Shown here one piece after another: positions 25,794-32,867 of a stretch of 32,867 bases of DNA. Each line of letters begins with the position of its first letter. Position 1 is the stretch's first letter. The stretch is from Ruminococcus sp. GTDB taxonomy: Bacteria > Bacillota > Clostridia > Oscillospirales > Acutalibacteraceae. The DNA is taken from assembly GCA_022510955.1 (NCBI GenBank), contig JAFLSM010000013.1, positions 1-32,867 of the forward strand, written 5' to 3'. A program made the translations under genes and the position numbers. The notes under the pieces are model-generated. The model worked only from the letters and a program-made list of their open reading frames with translations, was not told where the DNA came from and ran no database searches.

Positions 25794-26291
25794 ATGAAAA
25801 AAGTTGCAATCATAATGGGTTCGGACAGCGATTTTCCTGTTGTGTCAAAAGCTGTCAAAAAGCTTAAGGAATTTGGCGTTGAATATGAGGTGCATGTGAT
25901 GAGTGCACACAGAACACCTGATGCCGCTATTGAGTTTTCGGCAAATGCAAAAAAGAACGGATTTGGCGTGATTATTGCTGCCGCAGGTATGGCGGCTCAC
26001 CTTGCAGGTGTATTGGCTGCAAAGACAACATTGCCTGTAATTGGTATTCCTTGCAAGTCGGCACAGCTTGATGGCATGGACGCACTTTTGGCTACTGTTA
26101 TGATGCCAACAGGAATCCCTGTTGCTACTGTTGCAGTTGACGGTGCAGCTAACGCTGCTATTCTGGCAGTTCAAATGCTTGCACTTTCTGATGATACACT
26201 TGCAGAAAAACTTGAAGCAATGAAAGCAGATATGGAAAAAGGTGTTGCCGAAAAAGACAAGGCAATGCAGATTAAGGTGGAAGAGCTTTGA
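25794..26291 (+). CDS. purE: N5-carboxyaminoimidazole ribonucleotide mutase
   Basis: [31 protein letters not shown] motifs; RBS aggaga. Confidence 0.97.
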   Translation: MKKVAIIMGSDSDFPVVSKAVKKLKEFGVEYEVHVMSAHRTPDAAIEFSANAKKNGFGVIIAAAGMAAHLAGVLAAKTTLPVIGIPCKSAQLDGMDALLATVMMPTGIPVATVAVDGAANAAILAVQMLALSDDTLAEKLEAMKADMEKGVAEKDKAMQIKVEEL

Positions 26292-27736
26292 TTAAAAAAT
26301 ATGTAAATATAGACGAACAGCTTGATAAAATTCACGAAGAATGCGGTGTGTTTGGTTTCTATCGCAATGATGATGATCTTGACAGCGTTGCGATTGCTCA
26401 TGACGCTTTGTATGGACTTCAACACAGAGGTCAGCAGAGTGCGGGCATTACCGTTAATATTGATGGCGAATTTACTACTGTTAAAGAAATTGGTATGGTG
26501 TCAGAGGTGTTTGTTCCGAAGGCACTCGAAAGATTAAAAAATGGCAAAATTGCAATAGGTCATGTTCGTTACACTTCAAACGAAAGTCTTGATCGAGCAT
26601 CCAATCAGCCTCTTGTACTTCGTTACAAAGAGGGTTCTATCGGTATTGCAAGCAATGGATCAATTACAAACTTTCCTGAAATTCGTCAGGAGCTTGAGCG
26701 TGGCGGTGCAATATTCCAGTCTAACTCAAATGCAGAGCTTATGGCTTATGTTATTGCGAGTGAAAGAATTTTAACCGACAATCTTGAGGATGCAGTTTTA
26801 AGGTCAATGGATAAACTGAAAGGTGCGTATTCAACGGTTATATGTGCACCAACCCGTCTTATCGGTTTCAGAGATATGTACGGATTCAGACCGCTTTGCA
26901 TCGGCAAATTAAAGAACAGCTATATTATCACTTCTGAAAGCTGTGTTATTGATAGCTTAGGTGGTGAGTTTGTCCGTGATGTTGAGCCGGGCGAGATGGT
27001 TGTTATTGATGAGGACGGCTTCCACAGCTACAAATCAAGATTAAAAGCTGTCAAGACCTCATTTTGCTTGTTTGAGTATGTTTATGTTGCCCGTCCTGAC
27101 AGCGTGATTAATGGCGTGAGTGTTCACAGTGCACGCTTTAAAGCAGGTGAGCTTTTGTACAGCGAGTATCCGATTGAAGCTGATATGGTGTGCGGTGTTC
27201 CTGACTCAGGTCTTATTGCGGCTGAGGGATATGCAAAAGCTTCAGGTATTCCTTACGGAATGGGTTTTGTAAAGAATAAATATATCGGCAGAACTGTTGG
27301 AACAGGCAAAAATAAGAAACAGCGTTTACTGCAAACAAGACTGACTGCGCTCAGTTCAAATGTAAGAGGTAAGCGAGTTATCGTTATTGATGATTCAATA
27401 GTCAGAGGTGAAACATCACAGCATATCGTAAGACTTTTGAAGGATGCAGGAGCTACCGAGGTTCATATGCTGATTTGTTCACCGCCTTTCAAATGCCCAT
27501 GCTATTTTGGTATGGATTTGCACGATAAGGACATCTTTGTTGCCAATCGTATGACTGTTGAGGAGCTAAAAGAAAATATTGGTGCAGATACCTTGGGATA
27601 TTTGAGCATTGACAGTCTGCATAAAATTGCAGATGGCTCAAACATCGGACTTTGTGACGGTTGTTTTAGCGGTGATTATAACGCTGAGATTCCAAGAACA
27701 ATTTTTATTGATAAATATGCAAAAAAAATAAAGTAA
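26288..27736 (+). CDS. purF: Amidophosphoribosyltransferase
   Basis: EECGVFGFY nucleophile Cys, GLQHRGQQSAGI, VIVIDDSIVRGET PRPP motif, Cys residues consistent with Fe-S ligands; TTG start overlapping the purE stop. Confidence 0.96.
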   Translation: MIKKYVNIDEQLDKIHEECGVFGFYRNDDDLDSVAIAHDALYGLQHRGQQSAGITVNIDGEFTTVKEIGMVSEVFVPKALERLKNGKIAIGHVRYTSNESLDRASNQPLVLRYKEGSIGIASNGSITNFPEIRQELERGGAIFQSNSNAELMAYVIASERILTDNLEDAVLRSMDKLKGAYSTVICAPTRLIGFRDMYGFRPLCIGKLKNSYIITSESCVIDSLGGEFVRDVEPGEMVVIDEDGFHSYKSRLKAVKTSFCLFEYVYVARPDSVINGVSVHSARFKAGELLYSEYPIEADMVCGVPDSGLIAAEGYAKASGIPYGMGFVKNKYIGRTVGTGKNKKQRLLQTRLTALSSNVRGKRVIVIDDSIVRGETSQHIVRLLKDAGATEVHMLICSPPFKCPCYFGMDLHDKDIFVANRMTVEELKENIGADTLGYLSIDSLHKIADGSNIGLCDGCFSGDYNAEIPRTIFIDKYAKKIK

Positions 27737-27827
27737 CCGCTGACTGAAAAAATCTGACATAGTAATATGCTCATGCGATTTAATCAGTGATTATTTAACA
27801 AATAAAATTAATTATGGAGTGATTTTG

Positions 27828-28865
27828 ATGAACAACAGCTTTTCAGAAAGTTATAAGGCAGCAGGTGTTGATGTTACAGCAGGCTACAAATCTGTTGAAC
27901 TTATGAAAAAACATGTTGCACGCACAAAAATTGACGGTGTAGTTTCAGGCATCGGTGGTTTTGGCGGATTGTTTGCACCTGACTTTAAGGGAATGGAGGA
28001 GCCTGTTCTTGTAAGCGGTACAGACGGTGTCGGTACAAAAATCAAGCTTGCTTTCATTCTTGACAAACACGACACAATCGGTATCGACTCGGTTGCTATG
28101 TGTGTTAATGATGTTATCTGCTGCGGTGCAAAGCCAATTTTCTTTCTTGACTACATTGCTATTGGCAAGAACTATCCTGAAAAGGTTGCAGAAATCGTTT
28201 CAGGTATTGCAGAGGGCTGTGTTCAGTCAGGCTGTGCTCTTATAGGCGGTGAAACTGCCGAGCATCCGGGACTTATGCCTGTTGATGAATATGACGTTGC
28301 AGGCTTCTGTGTTGGTATTGCTGACAAGCCAAAGATGATTGATGGTTCAAAGTTAAAGGCCGGCGATGTTCTTATCGGCCTTCGTTCATCAGGTGTTCAT
28401 TCAAACGGTTTTTCACTTGTAAGAAAGATTTTTGATATTAATGAGAACAATATTAATGATACTTATCCTGAACTTGACAAACCGCTTGGTGAAACACTCC
28501 TTACTCCTACAAAGATATATGTAAAGCCTGTGATTGCTCTTATGGAGGAAGTTGAGGTTAAGGCTGTTTCTCACATTACAGGCGGAGGTTTCTATGAGAA
28601 CATTCCGAGAATGCTTAAAGACGGTCTTTCAGCAAAGATTAATAAGGATGATGTTCCTGTTCTTCCAATCTTTAAGCTTATGCAGAGAATCGGCAATATT
28701 TCCGAGCATGATATGTACAACACATTTAATATGGGTGTTGGTATGATGATTGCTGTTTCAAAGGAAGAGGCAGACAAGGCTGTTGAAGTACTCAAGGCTA
28801 ACGGGGAAGATGCAGTAATTCTCGGCGAAGTAATCGAGGGCGACGAAGGAGTAGTGTTTGCTTAA
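27828..28865 (+). CDS. purM: Phosphoribosylformylglycinamidine cyclo-ligase
   Basis: [36 protein letters not shown] motifs; ATG 27828 with ggag upstream (listed ORF opens at GTG 27819). Confidence 0.97.
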   Translation: MNNSFSESYKAAGVDVTAGYKSVELMKKHVARTKIDGVVSGIGGFGGLFAPDFKGMEEPVLVSGTDGVGTKIKLAFILDKHDTIGIDSVAMCVNDVICCGAKPIFFLDYIAIGKNYPEKVAEIVSGIAEGCVQSGCALIGGETAEHPGLMPVDEYDVAGFCVGIADKPKMIDGSKLKAGDVLIGLRSSGVHSNGFSLVRKIFDINENNINDTYPELDKPLGETLLTPTKIYVKPVIALMEEVEVKAVSHITGGGFYENIPRMLKDGLSAKINKDDVPVLPIFKLMQRIGNISEHDMYNTFNMGVGMMIAVSKEEADKAVEVLKANGEDAVILGEVIEGDEGVVFA

Positions 28866-29491
28866 TGAAAAATATAGTTGTTCTCGTTTCAGGCGGAGGA
28901 ACTAATCTTCAGGTTCTTATAGATGCTCAGAAAAGCGGTGTGATTAAGAACGGAAAAATTGTTTGCGTTATTTCTTCAAACCCTAATGCCTATGCACTTG
29001 AAAGAGCCAGAAAAAATAATATAAAAACCCGTACGCTTGTCAGAAAAGATTATCCCGATTCTGTTGAATACAGCAAGGATATTTTAAAAGCGATACAGGA
29101 AGAAAAAGCTGACCTTGTGGTTTATGCAGGCTTTATGACAATAATTGATGAATTGGTAGTAAAAGCCATGCCAAACAAAATGATTAATATTCATCCGTCA
29201 CTAATCCCTTCGTTTTGCGGAAAAGGTTATTATGGACTGCATGTACACGAAGAGGTGCTAAAAAGAGGCGTTAAAGTGACAGGCGCAACTGCACATTTTG
29301 TTAATGAGGTTTGCGACGGTGGTCCTATTATCATTCAAAAGGCTGTTGAAGTACAGAATGGTGATACACCGGAGATTTTGCAAAAGCGTGTTATGGAACA
29401 GGCTGAATGGAAGATCTTGCCTAAGGCTGTTTCACTCTTTTGTGAAGATAAGATTATTGTAAAAGACAACAAAACTGAAATTCTTGATTAA
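28865..29491 (+). CDS. purN: Phosphoribosylglycinamide formyltransferase
   Basis: VLVSGGGTNLQ, INIHPSLIPSFCGKGYYG; start overlaps the purM stop (TAATG). Confidence 0.95.
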   Translation: MKNIVVLVSGGGTNLQVLIDAQKSGVIKNGKIVCVISSNPNAYALERARKNNIKTRTLVRKDYPDSVEYSKDILKAIQEEKADLVVYAGFMTIIDELVVKAMPNKMINIHPSLIPSFCGKGYYGLHVHEEVLKRGVKVTGATAHFVNEVCDGGPIIIQKAVEVQNGDTPEILQKRVMEQAEWKILPKAVSLFCEDKIIVKDNKTEILD

Positions 29492-29503
29492 CGGAGGTAC
29501 ATT

Positions 29504-30220
29504 ATGAATCCAATTTCTCTTGAAAAGGATATTGCGTCAACAACATATCCAGGTCGTGGTATTGTAATTGGCAGAAGCGCAGACGGTACAAAGGCTGTTA
29601 TTGCTTATTTTATTATGGGAAGAAGTGAAAACAGCAGAAACCGTGTGTTTATTGAAACAGAGGATGGCATCAGAACACAGGCTTTTGATCCTTCAAAACT
29701 TGTTGATCCGTCACTCATCATATATGCTCCTGTTCGTCAGCTTGGCAATAACACTATTGTTACAAACGGCGACCAGACAGACACAGTATATGACCTTATG
29801 AAAGAGGGACAGACTTTTGAGCAAAGCCTTCGTACTCGTGAATTTGAGCCTGACGGTCCTAACTATACTCCGAGAATTTCAGGTATTGTTGAGTGTGCGG
29901 ACGGAAAAATGAATTATTCTATGTCAATCCTTAAGAGTGCAGACGGCAATCCTGACTGCTGTGAGAGATATACTTTCTCTTATGACAAGCCTATTGCAGG
30001 TCTTGGAAGATTTATCCACACTTATATGGGTGACGGCAATCCTTTGCCAAGCTTTGAGGGTGAACCTACTCTTGTAGAAATCGGTGATGACAGTATTGAT
30101 GCATTTGCTGACAAGATTTGGAACGCACTTGATGCAGACAATAAGGTTTCACTTTATGTTCGCTATATTGATATTGCAACAGGTAATTCAGAGTCAAAGA
30201 TTATTAATAAAAATCAGTAA
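29504..30220 (+). CDS. PurO-like (archaeal-type) IMP cyclohydrolase
   Basis: 238 aa; YPGRGIVIGRSADGTKAVIAYFIMGRSENSRNRVF N-terminus typical of the IMP_cyclohyd family; in the purine operon next to an AICARFT gene lacking its own cyclohydrolase domain. Confidence 0.8.
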   Translation: MNPISLEKDIASTTYPGRGIVIGRSADGTKAVIAYFIMGRSENSRNRVFIETEDGIRTQAFDPSKLVDPSLIIYAPVRQLGNNTIVTNGDQTDTVYDLMKEGQTFEQSLRTREFEPDGPNYTPRISGIVECADGKMNYSMSILKSADGNPDCCERYTFSYDKPIAGLGRFIHTYMGDGNPLPSFEGEPTLVEIGDDSIDAFADKIWNALDADNKVSLYVRYIDIATGNSESKIINKNQ

Positions 30221-30266
30221 TTTTTATAATTGATAATACTACTAATTTAAAGTTGGAGGAATTAGT

Positions 30267-31445
30267 ATGAACGAATTAGAACTTAAGTATGGCTGTAACC
30301 CAAATCAAAAGCCTTCAAAAATCTTTATGCAGGATAACAAGGATTTGCCTATTGAGGTTTTGAACGGTAAGCCGGGTTACATCAATTTTCTTGATGCTTT
30401 CAATTCTTGGCAGCTTGTTAGAGAATTAAAGGCGGCAACCGGACTTCCTGCTGCTGCGTCATTCAAGCATGTAAGCCCTGCCGGTGCTGCTGTTGCAACA
30501 GAGCTTTCCGATACTTTAAAAAAGATTTATTTTGTTGATGATTTGGAGCTTTCTCCGATTGCATCCGCTTATGCTGCTGCAAGAGGTGCTGACAGAATGT
30601 CATCTTACGGCGACTGGGTTGCACTTTCTGATACTTGTGATGTTCAGACTGCAAAGCTTTTGCAGAGAGAGGTATCTGACGGAATTATTGCACCGGACTA
30701 TACTCCGGAGGCTCTTGAGGTGCTTAAAACAAAGAGAAAAGGCACATATAATGTTGTTAAGATTGACCCTAACTATGTTCCTGCTCCTGTTGAACATAAA
30801 GATGTTTTTGGCATAACCTTTGAGCAGGGCAGAAACGAGCTTAAGATTGACGAAGCTATGCTTATGCAGAATATAGTTACAGACAATAAGGAGTTTACAG
30901 AGGAGGCAAAGCGTGATCTTTTGATTGCTCTTATCACTCTTAAATATACTCAGTCAAACTCTGTTTGCTATGCAAAGGATGGACAGGCTATCGGTGTTGG
31001 TGCAGGTCAGCAGTCAAGAATCCATTGTACTCGTCTTGCAGGTAATAAGGCAGACATTTGGTTCTTAAGACAGCATCCAAAGGTAATGAACCTTCCATTT
31101 GTTGATAATATCAGAAGACCTGACAGAGATAACACTATTGATGTTTATATTTCTGATGATTACGAGGATGTTCTTGCTGACGGCACTTGGGAGCAGTTCT
31201 TCAAGACAAAGCCTGAGCCTCTTACAAGGGAAGAGAAAAAGGCTTGGCTTGAGAAGTTTGAGGGTGTATCCTTGGGTTCTGATGCGTTCTTCCCATTTGG
31301 AGATAATATTGAAAGAGCAAAGCGTTCAGGTGTTCAGTTTGTTGCACAGCCTGGCGGTTCAATCCGTGATGACAATGTTATTGACACTTGCAACAAGTAT
31401 AATATGATAATGTCATTTACAGGCATTAGACTTTTCCATCACTAA
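30267..31445 (+). CDS. Stand-alone AICAR formyltransferase (PurH C-terminal half only)
   Basis: AASFKHVSPAGAA (KH catalytic motif), SNSVCYAKDGQAIGVGAGQQSRIHCTRLAG, AQPGGSIRDDNVIDTCNKYNMIMSFTGIRLFHH; 392 aa with no MGS-like IMPCH domain. Confidence 0.92.
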   Translation: MNELELKYGCNPNQKPSKIFMQDNKDLPIEVLNGKPGYINFLDAFNSWQLVRELKAATGLPAAASFKHVSPAGAAVATELSDTLKKIYFVDDLELSPIASAYAAARGADRMSSYGDWVALSDTCDVQTAKLLQREVSDGIIAPDYTPEALEVLKTKRKGTYNVVKIDPNYVPAPVEHKDVFGITFEQGRNELKIDEAMLMQNIVTDNKEFTEEAKRDLLIALITLKYTQSNSVCYAKDGQAIGVGAGQQSRIHCTRLAGNKADIWFLRQHPKVMNLPFVDNIRRPDRDNTIDVYISDDYEDVLADGTWEQFFKTKPEPLTREEKKAWLEKFEGVSLGSDAFFPFGDNIERAKRSGVQFVAQPGGSIRDDNVIDTCNKYNMIMSFTGIRLFHH

Positions 31446-31458
31446 TCAGAGGTGCAAG

Positions 31459-32724
31459 ATGAAGATTTTGATGATTGGCTCAGGTGGCCGTGAACACGCA
31501 CTTATTAAAAAATTGCAGACAAGTCCAAAGTGCGATAAGCTTTTTTGTGCACCGGGCAACGGCGGTATCTCAAGAGATGCCGAGGTTGTAAATATTGGTG
31601 TTATGGATAAAGAGAATATGGTTAAATTTGCAAGGGACAATGATATTGACCTTGTATTTGTTGCCCCCGATGACCCGCTTGCAGATGGTATGGTTGATGC
31701 TATGCAGCAGGCAGGAATCCGTGCTTTTGGTCCAAATGCAAATGCCGCAATTATTGAGGCATCAAAGGTATTCTCTAAAAACCTTATGAAAAAGTACAAC
31801 ATTCCTACAGCAAAATACGAGGTGTTTGATAACGCTGAAAAGGCTGTTGAGTATGTTAAGTCAGAAAATGTTGCTCCTGTTGTTGTTAAGGCAGATGGTC
31901 TTGCACTTGGTAAGGGCGTTATTATTGCTCAGACAGTTGATGAAGCTGTTACAGCAATTAAAGAAATTATGGAGGACAAAAAGTTTGGCGACTCCGGCAA
32001 CAATATTGTTATTGAAGAATTTTTGACAGGACCTGAAGTTTCTGTACTTGCATTTACTGACGGCAAAACAGTAAAGCCTATGGTAAGCTCAAAAGACCAT
32101 AAGCGTGCATATGACAATGATGAGGGTCTTAATACAGGCGGTATGGGAACAGTCAGTCCTAATCCGTATTATACAGATGAAATTGCAAATGAATGTATGG
32201 AAACAATCTTTAAGCCTACTATTGCTGCAATGAATGCAGAGGGCAGACCGTTTAAGGGTTGTTTGTACTTTGGTTTGATGATTACTCCAAATGGTCCTAA
32301 GGTTATTGAATACAACGCTCGTTTTGGTGACCCTGAGGCACAGGTTGTTCTTCCAAGACTAAAAACAGACCTTGTTGATATTTGTGAGGCTGTTATTGAT
32401 GAAAAGCTTGATGAGCTTGACATTGAGTGGTACGACGGTGCGGCTGCTTGTGTTGTTATGGCAAGCGGTGGTTATCCGCTGTCTTACAAGAAGGGCATTG
32501 AAATGTTCGGTCTTGATGAAAACGGTGGTGTCGACGGTGCTATTGTGTATCACGCAGGTACAAAGTATGAGAATGGCAAGTTCTTTACTAACGGTGGTAG
32601 AGTATTGGGTGTAACTGCAAAAGCTGACACGCTTGATGAAGCCTTGAATAAGGCATATGCCGCTGTAGATAAAATCAACTTTGAGGGTGCACATTTCCGT
32701 CACGATATCGGCAAAACAAAATAA
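31459..32724 (+). CDS. purD: Phosphoribosylamine-glycine ligase
   Basis: MKILMIGSGGREHALIKKL, KADGLALGKGVIIA, LNTGGMGTVSPNPYY, EYNARFGDPEAQVVLPRL. Confidence 0.97.
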   Translation: MKILMIGSGGREHALIKKLQTSPKCDKLFCAPGNGGISRDAEVVNIGVMDKENMVKFARDNDIDLVFVAPDDPLADGMVDAMQQAGIRAFGPNANAAIIEASKVFSKNLMKKYNIPTAKYEVFDNAEKAVEYVKSENVAPVVVKADGLALGKGVIIAQTVDEAVTAIKEIMEDKKFGDSGNNIVIEEFLTGPEVSVLAFTDGKTVKPMVSSKDHKRAYDNDEGLNTGGMGTVSPNPYYTDEIANECMETIFKPTIAAMNAEGRPFKGCLYFGLMITPNGPKVIEYNARFGDPEAQVVLPRLKTDLVDICEAVIDEKLDELDIEWYDGAAACVVMASGGYPLSYKKGIEMFGLDENGGVDGAIVYHAGTKYENGKFFTNGGRVLGVTAKADTLDEALNKAYAAVDKINFEGAHFRHDIGKTK

Positions 32725-32735
32725 TGATATAAATT

Positions 32736-32770
32736 AAGAGCAGGCGTTTTGCCTGCTCTTTTTTGTTTTT
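32736..32770 (+). terminator. Intrinsic terminator at the end of the purine operon
   Basis: AAGAGCAGGC-gtttt-GCCTGCTCTT followed by ttttgtttttt. Confidence 0.92.
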
Positions 32771-32867
32771 TATAACGCTTCACAAGTTGTTTTAAATATA
32801 TAACCTTTATGACCCGAAGATTTACTTCAGTTATTTGGTAAACCTCATAATTCACAATTTAAAATTT

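Noticed and set aside
25845-26174. Cys/His-rich minus-strand ORF antisense to purE
   Set aside because: Composition is the expected artefact of reading the antisense of an Ala/Val/Met-rich gene
1-32867. CRISPR arrays, transposons, phage genes, toxin-antitoxin or defence modules
   Set aside because: No regularly spaced direct repeats, transposase, integrase or nuclease-defence motifs were seen; gene content is chromosomal core

Overview
This is a low-GC Firmicutes (Clostridia/Ruminococcaceae-like) chromosomal window, mostly housekeeping. Left part: fmt, YugP-type Zn-peptidase, rsmB, rlmN, PP2C phosphatase, PASTA Ser/Thr kinase (prkC), rsgA and thiN. It is followed by tRNA-Ala(GGC) and a second PASTA protein that reads as a catalytically dead zinc-ribbon pseudokinase. 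Middle part: an SOS/DNA-repair neighbourhood with a minus-strand Y-family polymerase plus a small partner gene, then pyrE, radC, an uncharacterised 108-aa gene and uvrB, a divergent type IIA topoisomerase pair, secG, bofA, DUF4364, nfeD-like, SPFH/stomatin and a duplicated putative ABC permease. Right part: a purine operon, purE-purF-purM-purN-purO-like-AICARFT-only-purD. The best observations are: (1) the PASTA pseudokinase; (2) an uncharacterised gene in front of uvrB under a textbook sigma-A promoter with a LexA box in its spacer; (3) the same promoter/operator layout at the Y-family polymerase operon; (4) the polymerase's small partner gene; (5) the split final steps of purine synthesis. 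No CRISPR array, transposon or phage module is visible. Family assignments come from motif recognition without database searches.
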